A stretch of DNA of 64,000 nt from Isoetes taiwanensis. Its lineage: Eukaryota > Streptophyta > Lycopodiopsida > Isoetales > Isoetaceae. A program made the position numbers and the translations under genes. The notes below the pieces were generated by a model that had not been told where the DNA came from, did no database searches, and worked only from the letters and a program-made list of their open reading frames with translations. Below are positions 1-13,276 of the stretch, piece by piece. The first letter of the stretch is position 1, and every line of letters begins with the position of its first letter. The stretch is taken from positions 5,306,001 through 5,370,000 of the forward strand of contig JAJEKV010000073.1 in assembly GCA_021234155.1 (NCBI GenBank). Reading direction: 5' to 3'.

Positions 1-19
1 GGTTTCATCAAAAAGTATT

Positions 20-400
20 TGGATCATGCAAATTATAGACTGTAGTTTAATATGAGATCCCTTTATCAAAATAAGTGAGGGATAACACCCTGGAATGAGG
101 GTGTTAATGTGCTTTTTAATGTGTTATTGGTGGTGGGTATCGCCACTGCAACCAATGCTGAGATCTTATCTCAGCATTAAAACTCGAGGGCCAGGTTGTT
201 AGGGCTATATAACGGGTGGATTTTTTGGTTTTGAAGCATCGTCATCTTTGTACGAACATTTCCTAATGGATGCAAATTATAGATTGTAGTTTAATACGAG
301 ATCCTCTTATCAAAGGTAAGATTACATAATGGGGTGGATCTTTTAGTTTAGAAGCATCGTCATCTTTGTACGAATATTTCCTAACGGATTGGTTAACTTT
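20..400. repeat. Tandem repeat, about 117-bp unit, partial copies
   Basis: A block containing GAAGCATCGTCATCTTTG occurs near 231 and again near 348, and a block starting AAATTATAGA occurs near 28 and near 272. Together they form an imperfect tandem array of about two and a half units with a period near 117 bp. No coding potential is visible around it. The function is unknown; it may be the edge of a longer satellite or transposon that lies outside the window. Confidence 0.6.
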
Positions 401-1484
401 GTACAGTTGCTAGCCGGTTTAGAATGCAAAGCATGTAAGTGTGTAGTTTTGCCACGCAAGTTAGTCTATCATCTTTTGGAATCCCACGGGCTTTGATATA
501 TATGTCAATTTCACACATACCTTTAGAATCCATACATCCAAGGTAGCACTATCTTAAGCAGGTAAAAGTGCATGGTAATCGACTGGTTTGAGTGATTTTC
601 AGCAATTGTTGTTTTATTGCTCGAAAACCATGAAAAGGCCCCGGTTTACTGGCCAGAAACAATGAAAATTGGCCGGCTAACGAAATGAAAGACGTTATTT
701 TGTTGAAATTTTGCTTGTTCCCAGCGTGTGTCTAGTTGCTAATTCTTGTGATTTTGGCCCTCAATTTTTGCATTTGTTGAAGGAGGAGATGTTTTCATTT
801 GCATTTGTTGTCGACCTTGCAGAATATTTAGCTTCTAGAGCTTCTACCATTGCTGAATTTTGTTGTTTAGTTTTCAGAGCTTCTATTACTGACAAACCTT
901 TAGGTTCTACTATTGCGATCTGGTGTTTCACATTGAAGTCTTTGCTGCAAACCTGCAAAGAGGATTTAATTAACAAATTCTGGTGTTTGAGAATTCTATG
1001 GGGGTTACAGACAGGATCATACTCTCCACACATCACAATTAAGCAAGTTGGCATTGAATCACTATTAAATTGTTTCAATGATACAACAAGAATATTTACA
1101 AAGCGTCTGTCAATATATGGATAAAGAAAATTATCTACTCTCATATAATGCTATGGCATGGAGGTTGCTCATAGCTTTATCCATTTTGCTCGTGGGGATC
1201 TTGTGCGCCTTGTCCTTTGCAATATGACAAGTAGCGTATGATCATACCACACGCTCCACCAATTCTCTCCTCTCAAGATCACTAAAATTTTCTTCCACTT
1301 TTTTCCCAGTAGTTAGAGTTCTGCTCTTTCAATTTACATTTCTTATGCCTGCCAACGGGCTCTCAATATTGAACCTTGAATCCAGGACACTCCCCCTCGC
1401 CATCAGACATGGTGGGGGTAACAGAGTGAGTGCCATCCCTACGATATTGGATAATCATCATCATCAGGCCTGATGAGCACAAAT
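401..1484. other. Intergenic, no supported gene
   Basis: Short open frames occur on both strands around 711-1144 but overlap each other in antisense, lack recognisable domains and have no splice context. I see no RNA gene, repeat or element boundary here. Confidence 0.5.
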
Positions 1485-3456
1485 TTAGCCTTCCTTGATG
1501 TCCTCGAAAGGATCCCACTCAGAAAGGTCAAACCATTTCGGCTTTAAAACTCTATTTCTTACAAACCACTTGGAGCGATTGTGACCTTGCTCAACTCTTT
1601 TAGATATACCGACTCCTTGAGAACCCTCCCACCTACTCTTAACTTTGCACCATAAGGTTGTTCTGTCTCTAAACATGGCACTACTTTTCCCAATAAGTGA
1701 TTAGGGATTCCATGTGATTTTTCTTAAGTGATGATGTGTGCCTTCTATTTTGTACCTCCTCCTAGTGTGTTATGTATTCCATGATGCCCTTCACTAGCAA
1801 GCTAGAGTCTTTGATGTTTTTGAGGGGGGAAATTGTTATGGCTCATCTCTAGAAAGAAGTACTGCTTTAGGGTCCCTCTGCCACATTTCAATGCCTGCAC
1901 ATGCATTACAACTTATCATATGGCCTTCACTTGTACTGCATCACTGGTATTCCATCTCTAACCCAAAACTTGAACTAAAGTGGCTTAGAGTGCGCTGTCA
2001 ATGCATCCTTACCATCTAACAAGTATATCTAAACAACTGGTTTTCAATTTGGAACCTTCTCGATCAGGAAGGCCATGGGACTAGGGTCCCTATAGTTCAT
2101 GAGTTTAGGTAGAGTTGTCACGTTCTCTCCTAAGCTTAGTAGAAAACATACCAAAAGATGCATCTATATCATCACGTGTGTGCCCAACCATCATAAACCC
2201 CACTTTTACAACCTTGAAAGCCCCGACTGCTATTAAGTATAGCATTGCCCGAAACATCTATCTATTCTTATTCTCTTTCTAATAGTTATTAAAGTGAACA
2301 CGTGGCTCCTCAAGCACTTGTTTTCCATGTATTGGAAACTCATCCCATGTCCTCTTTGTTTTTTAAACACTTTCAATGTAAGCTCTCTTAGCTGCCTTTG
2401 GTAGTTAAGTGGTTGATCATCCACCAAAGCATAAAAAATAAGGGCTGATGGAGAGTACCTATTGCTTTCTATAGTTCCTCTCTCTATTGTCCTCATGCAC
2501 TTGAAAATCAAACTCATGTTAAAATTCGGATCATCCTTCCAAAGATCAAGCACAAAATGTCCATGAGTTAGGACATCTAGGAAGCTTATTTCATTTATAA
2601 AGTGTTTTGACAATGCTTGGGTAAAGGATCTAGCTTTGGCAAAAAAGTTCTGTGCTGGTCCATCTTGTCATGAATCAAATACAAATACGTGTTAGGCTGC
2701 ATTTGAAAAAATGCTTTCATTGATACAGCTACCTACATGATATTTGGTATGACTGCTGATTTGCAAATTGTTGTTTTATTGCTATCCCTTTCCTTCCAAT
2801 TGCAGTTGAGGCAAGCGTATCCTTCAGTTGAATACAAGTATTACATAGAGTGGAAATTATTTCACAACGCACACATTTGAGAAGCGAGTTTTTTATAACC
2901 TGCTAAAAGATGGTTGATAAAGAGGTCGCCCACATGTGGTTTCTAGAATTGCTTTTACTTCTTTTAAATATTCCTTTTGGATATAATGCTGTAGCAATAC
3001 GCTTTGTACTACTCTAACACCATGCTCGTTCACTTAGAATTTATAGGGCATTGAGTGAACACGGCAGCTCCACTTCTATCTGTGTTCCTAGTATCTGTAA
3101 AATGATGTCTTGGTTAGGCAAGGAATCCATCGTAATGATTTTGTACATACTTCCCATTCCTTCAATTGGTAAAGCAGTGTCCCTATCATATCATCATAGT
3201 GTGAAGTCCCACACAATGAGCAAATGAAGTTAATCCTGTCCTTTTGAAGTTATCTAGTGTATTGGGAACTCATTTCAACTAAGTCATCCACACTATATTG
3301 AATAGTGCAATCGAGAATACAACAGTAGATTTTCTTTGCTTGCAGGCTTACTACATTCCCTTTCGAAGTATCTCTTACCTCTATTCCTTTCTTATGGTGG
3401 CCTTTTATGAAACACCTTGTTATAGTTGGATGCTCATCAACCACAAAGTTTTTCAC
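1485..3456 (-). pseudogene. Decayed coding relic of unknown family
   Basis: Several minus-strand frames read as protein-like text separated by stops and frame changes: 3456..3250, roughly 3240..3000, 2613..2233 and 1676..1485. The 2613..2233 piece has an amphipathic helical pattern (FLDVLTHGHFVLDLWKDD), and a piece near 3200 reads CSLCGTSHYDD, resembling a zinc-binding pair. The scattered conservation suggests an old transposase or gag-pol remnant, but no catalytic motif can be placed, so no family is named. It could equally be a dead host gene. Confidence 0.3.
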
Positions 3457-3459
3457 ATG

Positions 3460-5510
3460 ACCTTAGTGGGATGGGGCTTCAAGGAATTTGCCCCCTTTTA
3501 TCATTGGTCATCTTAGTTGGCTTGAGACTTGAGCAGTCCAGAACATACAATGCAATCACTAGAGATCCCTTTAGACATAATGGGATGAGATTTCATCCAA
3601 CACCAACACCTAGATGGTCATCCGCAAGCTTCTGATAATTTATGTTATCTGACGGATACACTGAAGTTATGATACCTTCTGCAAAGATGGCGCCAGTGCA
3701 TGGGTGTATCAACAAGCATTCTAACTTCCTCCACTCTAGCCTGGAGCATTGTTTCCACGTGCCTTGCAATTCTCTAGCTCTGTAGGAGCAGTTCCCTAAC
3801 AATATGAACAAAAGATACATTAAAAATGATTGGGAGTTATTAGCATGGGCTAAATGTAAGCACAATAAATATAAAAGCATTAGCAACGGAAAATATAAGT
3901 ACAATGGAAAGCCTAAGTACAATAAATAGAAAAGCCAATCCACATGTCATTGCCACGTCACCAATTCTGACATGGCACATGGGCAACGCCGTACAACTGC
4001 CATAGTAAAAAAGAATTAATGTTGATCGTTCTAGAGAAAAAACGATGACAATTGTCGATAATTCATATTTCTCAGATCTGCCTCTCATTTCTTCTGCTTT
4101 CTTTTTCTTTTTGGCTCTCCTTTCATTTCTTCAACGCTCTTCTTCCTTCCAAACGAACTGCTTATCATTCGATCATCGAACCGAAAAGCTTTACATGACT
4201 CCTAGACTCGTATACCGACACAGTCGCTTCTTCTGCGACGGGCCAAATCACCATAACGATTTCTGATAGATATTATAGTGTAAGAAGCAAGTAAGCCATA
4301 TTTAGTTAGTTTGTAGAATCTTAGCTTTGTATTGATACCCTGGCTAGTCATCTTACTTCCATTATGATTCTATAGTTATTAGAGGGTCTCAATATTGCCT
4401 TACCCCATTCCTCGTCCGACAAACTCATATTCGAGATTTGCTGGTGCTAATTCGTACAGGAAATCAGAAATGGAGCTGCCTTCTTCCTCTAAGTCTTCTA
4501 ATCGGTATGTCACCAAGAAATCTTGTTTAGATATATTCTGTTTAGAACCTCTGTTTAGATGTAATCTGTTAAATTTTTAGAAAACCCAAAAGCCTAACCC
4601 CTGCTCACAAACTAATAAATGAAAAATAGCTTTATACTTTTCTAGTTTCAAACCTACACCAATTACACTAGTTTGTTATATTCCTTATATGGGTCCCATA
4701 GGCCAATTGGTCTCCGGAATGATAAAAATCAATCAATTCAATTCAATTCTCTAGAAATATCAAACCATGACCAATATGTCTAGCTATTTTGCTAGTATTC
4801 CAAGGAACTTCTTAAACCCTGTTGCAGAAATAATGTCATGGCATTCTCAACTAGATTTTTGGAACATCTTAGCCTAGGCTATATTGAGAAGGAAGGAAGG
4901 TACCTTTATCGTCCCATACGCTGAAGTGGGTTTGGCATATGCAGCGCTGAATAAAGCTTGTTGGTTTAAAACTTGTTTGCTTTGTTAAAATTTTAAAATT
5001 TATTTGATGGAAATTAATGGCTGGATTCTGCATGACACATGGTACTCTTTCCCATCCTTGCAGTTTGCAAGGGCTTAATATACAAAGGAGAATTTCGCAA
5101 TGGAAAGCTTAATTGGTCAATGATGCCTCTTGTATCAAGCTTGTAAACTATGGTGGGTTTTAATGTCAATAGTTCTCTTAAATGTTATATTTTGACATTG
5201 ATATTCAAATGTTGTATTTCTGAATTTGGAAACCAAGTGTGGACCTATTATGATTTAACCCTTAAATACGGGCCGTGTAAAACTTCAATGTCAAACTTGC
5301 AAAACTATTTCTTATTGCTCGAGATATCTTTCTTATTGTTTCTTTCCTGTATTTCATTGTTTTTGTTTTTCAAGTTATATTGTTTCTTTGCTTATTCTAT
5401 ATTTTCATGGCTATTTTTGTATATCTATATGTACCCTTTTTTCTAATTTGTACACCACCTTTTCCTAGGCCCCAAACGGACCAAATTTTTTTTTGAATTA
5501 ATACAAATCA
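3460..5510. other. Intergenic, no supported gene
   Basis: AT-rich sequence with short unsupported open frames on both strands. No domain, repeat pair or element end was recognised. Confidence 0.5.
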
Positions 5511-5869
5511 TTACATCTAATACTTTAAAAAATCAAATTCCTCCTGAAACCCCCTTTGGTTTGGGTGTATATCCACACGGGGGTGACGTAGGGCAGCGAG
5601 AGCCCTTAAAATCATATAATACATATAAAATCAACACCATTTCGTACATTGCCTCAAACCTTATACTATTTCGCAAACCTTGTTATACAGTTTATCAAAA
5701 TTTGTACAAGAATACCCCACAAACGAGGATCGCCATAGTCTGGATCAAGGAATATTGAATAAATATGCCCATCTGACAGCTCTCAATGCCCGGAGTCAAC
5801 CCCCATGTGAATATGCACCCAAACCAAAGGGGTTTCAGGGGGAATTTAATTTTAAAGTGTTGGATGTAA
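5511..5869. mobile_element. MITE with ~75-100 bp terminal inverted repeats
   Basis: The left end reads TTACATCTAATACTTTAAAA and the right end, reverse complemented, reads TTACATCCAACACTTTAAAA. The inverted similarity continues inwards through CCTTTGGTTTGGGTG and a GGGGGTGAC / GGGGGTTGAC block, so each arm is at least 75 bp. It is 359 bp long with no coding capacity. A truncated relative lies at 33731..33997 and keeps the right arm and middle. I could not define a target duplication, so the superfamily stays open. Confidence 0.75.
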
Positions 5870-7137
5870 TTTTTTGTGCTGGTTTATAATGGTTTGGTGA
5901 GTAATGAATTTTACTATGATTCAAAATGCAGACTATATCTGATATTAATCTGAATTGCATTGAGTGTTTCACAATTTGTTAATAATTGTATTTAATTTGT
6001 GTTGAAAAGCTGTTTATTGTAATTTCAAATGCAGACTATATCTGATATTAATAGGAGTTGCATTGAGTGTTTTTCAACCGTTAATAACTGTATTTAAATT
6101 GTGTTGAAAAGCTATGATGGCGCTCCCCCAGTAACATGGTTCGAAAATAGGGGAGTTCTTCCCCTAAAAATCAGCCCACTTTTGTTAAATTCAGGTCATC
6201 TTAAAAAAATTGCCGGCAATTTTTTGGCAAAAAAATCAAAAGTTTCCGACAAAATACACTAGAAAATGCACTAGCATATTTTTTTTCCCGGTAGCCTCAA
6301 ATAACAAGTGGCATTTTTAATGATTGGACATAATGCTATCTTCGAGCCAAAAAAATACCTATTTTAACAAGGTGACCTAGCAAATGCACTAATGACCTGC
6401 AATTGCACTAATAAAAGAATATTCGCTAAAATTGCCCAAAATTATGCTAGTTTTGGCCTCAAACATTAAAAAATGCCCCATTTTCTAGGAGTGTGGTGCC
6501 ATTTTGGGGGGGTCAAAAGAAGAAAATTGACATATTTTAAAATACAATCTCTGTTTTGAGGATCTATTTAGTAAAATTATCTTAACACATTTTGCTTCTT
6601 TTGGAAAACTAGATAAATTGAAATAGAGCATACACATAATATAAGAACCAAAGTTTGAAAAGATCATATGAAGGTTTTTTGCAAGGCATGATGACATTAA
6701 TCTAAATATATGAGTACAAAAAGCATATACAAGATTCTCAAATATGTCATTGGTACAATAAAAATCACACGACCCTATGCTTGCATAACACCTTGATTAG
6801 ACAAAAATATTTAAAGCACAAAGCTCGACAAGATGTACATAACTAGCAACCAGGAGATTTAAAAACTGTTGTTGCACTTTTTTTTACTTTTAATGGGGTA
6901 TATGGTCTACATGTTATACAATGTTGGTGACTGAGGTGCAGATAGAGCCAGCTCAACAATGCTCCGGGGGGCAACAATTGCATTAAAGCCTTCTAGACAA
7001 CGTAAAGACATAAGATATCTATGCATATTGACCGCGTAGGCAAAGACCCCTTTTTTTTCAGAAATTCAAAAAGGAAAGGGAACAAAGACAAGGGACATGC
7101 ATATGGTGGCACCAGAACAATTTTTAGAAAGCACTTT

Positions 7138-7281
7138 GCCTATGACCGCATAGGCAAAGACCAATTTCTTTTTTTTTTCAAAAAACGAGAAAAAAGAAAA
7201 GAACAAAAAAAAGGGGCATGCCTATGACGGCATAGGCAAAGACAAAATTTTCAAAAGCTTATGCCTATGATATCATAGACT
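7138..7281. repeat. Left cluster of GCCTATGACGGCATAGGC-type dyads
   Basis: Dyads lie at 7138-7155 (GCCTATGACCGCATAGGC), 7220-7237 (GCCTATGACGGCATAGGC) and 7262-7281 (a relaxed version), with a decayed form near 7023. Several are followed by AAAGAC. The 7-bp arms are perfectly self-complementary around a 4-bp centre. Confidence 0.7.
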
Positions 7282-10200
7282 AAGATTATTAAAAAAAAAA
7301 AAAAAACCTTTTAAAATCTGTTCAACAGCCTATAGCAACAAGGGGAGTAGGGCCTTGTTGCTACAAGGGCCCTACCCCACCTGTGTTAATGAAAAAACAC
7401 TACTCACCTTGGAGTATCAAAGTCTTAAGTATTGTGATCGTATCATCTTTGTTGAACATGATTCCAGGATATGTCTCATTCCGTACAGTATTGAGAACAT
7501 AAATAATGACATGTTTTCTCGCAAAGCCATCAGAGCAGAAAGCTTTAATCACCAGAGATATCTATAGCAGCTCTCACAACTATAAAAGCGAAGTCTTGAA
7601 TCTTTGATCATGTTATGTGGTTTTCGGCAAACCCACAGGAGCAAAATGTCTCGATCATTATTAAAGTCTATTGCATCATTGGAAGCATAAGAATAATCAT
7701 ATATGTGAGAGAATTACCTTCAAGGCCAGCTTGTATAGTTTGTAGCTATCAGTCCAAATCTCCCTGTATGAACTGTAGCTATTAGTCCAAATGTAAGCTT
7801 AAAGCCATCAAAATTTCCAGGACATTATAAAGCAAGATGCATACAATGTTAGCTGAAAATCATCAAAATTTAAGAGCATTATATTCAAAAGAGCCCAATG
7901 GCAATTTCCAAAAAGCCCAATGGCATTTTTCAGCTTATGTCATGGATTATCCAGTATACGTATTATTTGTAACAGAATTATCATTTCCAGCCAATGCCTA
8001 TGCCAATTCATATAAATATCCAAGAAGTATTAGTAAGAAATTATTTACACCTGTATTCTAACCATTTTAAGGTCTCTAGTATAACTAGAGAACTGAGTTT
8101 ATGAAAAAAACCTTTTAAATCCGTTCAAACAGACTTTTACCCTTCATGGACTTTTGCAAAGACCACTTCGGGCCAATATGCAGCCTTAAGCCAAAACAGG
8201 TGTATATTTTGACTTAAGCCTTAAAATGGTCAACATTTATCCAAGCTAAAGAAATTACCAGATTTTACAATTTACAAGAAGTTTCAAATCCTTAGAGAGC
8301 TTATAAACATAATTTCATTTAGAACCAAAATGTTCTCTATAAATCTTTGTATTACCACTCTTAAAATACTTTCTTACGTCTAAAAGCACTGTTTTTCTGA
8401 ACTGGGACAAAAATATTTAGCAAAATATATATTACACAACTTCCCAGACTTGAATCATTTGATATGAAATTACTGACCTTAGCAAACATTGTTGAATACA
8501 AATTAATTTCCAAGACCCAAAGGTCTCTACCATGTTAACCAATGAAATAATCTTCCATAATTTGCCATCTTGTCTTGTAAGCTTTTCCAATTTGAAATAA
8601 TGGGAAAACACACATAGGAGCAAGAAATCCGTTACAAAGGTGAAACGGAGGAGGACGAGTTAGCCTGAGAAGGGTAAGAGCCTAAGTCACTAACAGGTAA
8701 GCTTTAGATTTCTTGAGCTTTTCGCCCTTCACCTTGCATGTAATCATAAACATAATAGCTAGGTTTATTTATCCACCACAGCATATCTACTTACTCTGCC
8801 CAACACATTTGACTCACATGCATCCATTAGATTAACATGCATGCTAAAAAACAATGACTTAAACATTCATGATGAGGTCTGGAGGCCTCTTTTCTGGTAC
8901 TAGGCCTGCCAGAGATGTCAATTTTAGTCATAAATTTTCGCTGTTAGAAAGGCCAAATACGAAATCTTTATGCAGCAACCCTTTTTCCAAACTGCCCTCA
9001 TTTGTGTCTCGTAAGCTCCACCTTAAGAGCCCTTTAAAATCAGTATAGAATAAACAAAGCTTAAGAGCAACAAATAGCAGCCAATAATTCTGTCGCTGCC
9101 ATCGGTAGACCAGCAACCATGCAGCACACTTTGCCTTTGTGTTTCTCCAACATAAGTTCGTTAAATCCATGGTAATCTAATGAACACACTCTTTATAGCA
9201 TCTAGACCCTGCGAGTCCACAAGGACCTCTCCAATTTTTATAGCCATTCATTTGTAAATGCATAACTACATGTCCAAGAAATTATGAATGGGCTTAAATA
9301 TCTCCACATGCCCATATCCATACATATTACTTCTCAGCTTAGTAATTATTCACGGCACTTAAGTCTGATGGAATATGAGCCTTCCTAACTTGGCAAAGCA
9401 GAGTAGTTAATCACATGTCTAGGCCTTAGAATTACCTATCCAAAGCCACAACATATATCCTGAATTTTCCTTTTATTTCAATATTGGGAATACTTCAATT
9501 TTCATGTACATCTACTTCTTTCACTTACAGCGCAACAATGGGCTTAATATTCTTGTCATTCAGTCAGCATATGCAAAGACCATTAACCTTAGACTTAAAT
9601 TTGGCTCATCTTATTAATTTCTTATCTCCTATGTTATATGACAGCCCTTTAGTCCTACTACAGAGCCCCATACCACAGCATGAACCCATTGTAATGCCTT
9701 CAGTTATCAAAGAAAATACACCATGTTCTGCTCATTTTCCACGATCAGAAATACTACGCGTTAAGCTGCGTGGACATTCCAGCAGAAGCACATGAACATT
9801 CAATAAACAATAAGTTGTCCACTTAGTGAATGCAATGCATGGATTCAAGCCATGCCAAGCAGATTACCTTAGATTTAATATCTGACCAATTTTAATCTTC
9901 AAAAACTCACCTAATATTACATTTGGCACTACTATCATGTGATTATATGCTCATTTTTAATAAGCTTGTTGGTCAAAGGAACATCGGACAAAAGCCTAAT
10001 ATTGCATTCAAATAAACATGCTTAGAACTGTTTAGCTCGAAGGTGATTGCCTTTTGTGTTGATCGTTTTGCTTTTCCACATGGAATATACTTGGTACTTT
10101 TCTCCACATCATTAGACTCTTGCATAGATCTAGAATTTCCAGCAACATCTTGAGTTGTATGCATTGAGCACACATTCTTCAATGATAAAGTTGGATCTAT

Positions 10201-10793
10201 AATTGCATGCCAAAGCTGGATCTAAATTCCCCTCGGGGAGTTCTTGGTTGTATTATGGAATGAGTTGTATTATGGAATGAACAGGATCAACATATCCAGC
10301 GTATTCGCACTTTTTTCCTCTACATGTTCTTCCACAGATCTTGAATTTCTTGCTAGACCTTTTGCATTGCTAGGTTGATCTGCATGTTCCAGCAATTTTA
10401 AGATAGATTTATTTACGCTTAAATACTGTATACTTCCTTTAAAAGCCAAAATCATTCTTGAGCATGAACTCAGAATGTCTTTTTCTCTACTCAAAGAGCA
10501 TTCAACGAAATTTAAGAAAGAAAATAATCTACTGACTTCGGACTGGTGAGCTTGATTTTAAGAGCCAATGCCTTGTGTAGGCTGTGCGAAATTGGTTTGC
10601 GCGAGTTGGATCAGATTTGCCTCGATTGGCCACCATAGCTTTGCGGAATTAATGACCCATATGAGCCCGAAAAATCACCGCCAACAAGCGGAGAACATAC
10701 CAAGCTTCAAACGAAACCTTAACTCTGCTCATACCTAAATAGGTCGGGGTAGTTGTAGTCCAGAAAATGCCTTTCGTATTTTTTTCCTTATTT

Positions 10794-10871
10794 ACATTCC
10801 CTTGGAAAATCCGGCCAAAACCCTAAATATTCTGCTACATTCTCTTGGAAAATCCGACCAAAACCCTAAAT
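10794..10871. repeat. Direct duplication of a 35-bp segment
   Basis: Two copies of a segment containing CTTGGAAAATCC and AAAACCCTAAAT lie 8 bp apart and differ at two positions. AACCCTAAA strings are common in plant 5' leaders, so this could be the leader of a minus-strand gene at 10.0-10.5 kb, but no convincing exon was found there. Confidence 0.6.
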
Positions 10872-11511
10872 AGGTGAATATACAACTGTAAAACATTTTC
10901 CTGCCAATGTTTTTCCATTTATGCCTTTAAACCTAACCATTGCATATATTGAAAGTGGTATTTTCTTACCACGATTTGTATATCTACCTAACACTCGTGC
11001 ACACAAGAAATACAATTTCAAGTATTAGAATTGCACACATTTGCTATATTCCATTGCATCACCATTATATTGCAATGGTTGACATCGTTTAGCAATTATG
11101 CCAAGATCATTCCATATCACGTTTAATCTTGAGAAAGTTGCAAATCGAGCAAGATGAGTCCAGATAACTGTATGCCAAATAGGCCATCACCAACAAGTCA
11201 TTCTATTCTTGAAGAATAAGTTAGCAAGCTTGTGCGTCCGTTAGGGTTGAAGATGACTTATTTTTCCAATGGTATGCCATGAAACGGTAGTCCATTAGTG
11301 TATACCTTGTCAAAATATTTTAGTCTGTTCACTGGTAGTACACGTTAGTATTTTCAAACAAGGCATAATGCCCATGCACTCATGAAGACGAAAGATGCCA
11401 AGTGCTTCTGATAATATCCCTGCATGAACTTTATTCCCACTATGTGCTAGTTGCTGAATCATAATCCATGCTTATACATTGCATAACAACCTACATATCA
11501 TCATTTTAATA

Positions 11512-11512
<1 letters not shown>

Positions 11513-11539
<27 letters not shown>
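11513..11539. repeat. Poly(A) tract
   Basis: An uninterrupted run of about 27 A residues immediately precedes the right-hand dyad cluster. It could be a retroposed tail or a simple slippage tract. Confidence 0.8.
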
Positions 11540-11542
<3 letters not shown>

Positions 11543-11553
11543 TGAAACCCTAG

Positions 11554-13276
11554 GCTTATGACGGCATAAGCAAAAATTTTTTGAGTCTATGACGGCATAG
11601 GAAACGAATTTTCTTGGATGGCAAAGTGATCAGAAATCCGGCAGCGACCTTGCCCAGACTCGGCTCTGATATTTGGCTCTGATACTTGGCTCAACCTAGA
11701 TTCGATTCAGCTCATATTCGACTCAGCGCCATAAAAATTCAGTGCTTAGGTATCAGCCAGATTCAACTCAGGTAAATCTTTGCGCCATGAAAATTTCGTA
11801 CAGTCCATCTGGATTTAGGCCTAAGCTTTTTCATTTCTGTCTTACAGCTGTTTATTTCTGTTATATTTGGTTGAATTTGACAGAGCGGCTTATTGTGCCT
11901 AAGGAGCTTGCTGCTTGCCTCGAATCTGCAAATATTTTGAAGAAGTATGCATAGCCAAAGAGAATTACAGAGAAGATGCAGGAAACAGGTACGAAATTTG
12001 AGTTCTGTTTGTGTAAAATTTGTTTGATATCTCTGTAGATGCCAATATCAGCAAAACTTGAGTTTTTCAATGTTCTTATTGTTGGATTTTTGGCATTGCA
12101 TTATGTAGTTTTTTCACCGTTTTTTTTCTTTTTTTTTGCATGTTTCTCCTCAATCACAAGATTCCTTGCTTAAGTTCATCTTCTGATCTTCATTTTTTGT
12201 TGCTCTGGGCAATGCAGGCATAGACATGCAATAATTGTTTGTTAGCTTCTAGCTATGCATTCATAGACAATAATTATAGATTGCCTATGACGGCATAGGC
12301 AAGCAATACTTTCTTTGAAATTTTTTTCCTCTGGTTGTGATAGCATAGATTACAGATCATAGACTATGTAAGACCGTATGCATTATAGATTATTTATGAC
12401 GGCATAGATAAAGAATAATTTCATTGTGCCCTGCCTATGAAATGAATTATTTTCCTAAATCTGTTGCATAATTTTGTTGCCTATGATGACACCCACAAGA
12501 ACCATTTTTTTATGCCAGTTGCTTATGACTTCATAGACAACGTCATTTTTTTAAAACCTCTTGCTGAGCTCTTCTGTTTCTATGACAATAGAAATGTTTA
12601 AATTTGTAATTTTATTAACATTTGCACAGGTTAAAGATAAATATTACAGGAAATGTTGTCTGAGAGATGCTCCACATTGGTATTATAGTTATAATTTCAA
12701 AAAATCCTTTTTTTTACTACAAGATTAGACTTGAGCATTATTTTCTAGTGTCTTACAGTTGTGCCTGTGTCTAGACAGATTGGACTTGAGCAATGTTTTC
12801 TTGTGTCCTGCAAATATGCAGTTTTGCAAAAGCTTACAGAATTATCAACCGTTACACGAATGATGCTGCAGAGTATGTCGATCTCCTCCCAGAAGATGAC
12901 AAGAAAGGTGAAGGGAGAAGATTGATTCAGAGATGAAGGTCCATCTAACAAGACTGTTAAATTGATTATCCTTGAAGAGGATAATGAAGAAGAACTTCCT
13001 GCTAAGGATGTTCCACTTGACATTTAAACTCTTTTATGTAATTGAGTACAAAAATATATATTATTTATTATTTGACCTGTATTTGCTCCACAGTATTCTA
13101 AATTAACTATCTATTTCTATGCACGCATTGATAAACTGTTGTTTTAAAAGGATTACGCTTGACACCTTAAATCCTTTGTGACATTGTTTGACTACAGTGT
13201 GCTGACTGTATTTTCATTAACTTTAATCTTCTTTGTATTTGTACTAAAGTGTCTCCACCTATGGGCGCATAGGCTT
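11554..13276. repeat. Right cluster of the dyad motif
   Basis: Copies occur at 11554-11571 (GCTTATGACGGCATAAGC), near 11586, at 12283-12300 (GCCTATGACGGCATAGGC), near 12396 and 12521 (relaxed), and near 13258 (CCTATGGGCGCATAGG). The 11554 copy has changed both arms together, from GCCTATG/CATAGGC to GCTTATG/CATAAGC, so the dyad is kept. Confidence 0.65.
11742..13026 (+). pseudogene. Possible captured gene fragment, two exon-like pieces
   Basis: Two protein-like pieces lie inside the dyad-bounded interval. The first, ending near 11954, reads LIVPKELAACLESANILKK before a stop, with a possible donor CTCAG|GTAAAT at about 11770. The second, from about 12823 behind a GCAG acceptor, reads AYRIINRYTNDAAEYVDLLP. 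After a one-base frame change it continues in an acidic tail (LIILEEDNEEELPAKD) that ends at TAA near 13026. The exon-like borders suggest a host gene fragment carried by the element. The gene is not recognised, and continuity between the pieces is inferred only. Confidence 0.3.

Noticed and set aside
711-1144. Two overlapping antisense open frames of about 130 codons
   Set aside because: They occupy the same DNA in opposite directions, have no domain text and no splice or promoter context; a chance AT-rich frame is more likely.
7138-7281. Regularly spaced dyads resembling a CRISPR array
   Set aside because: Spacing is irregular, spacers are unequal, the copies are dispersed over 6 kb and the DNA is eukaryotic.
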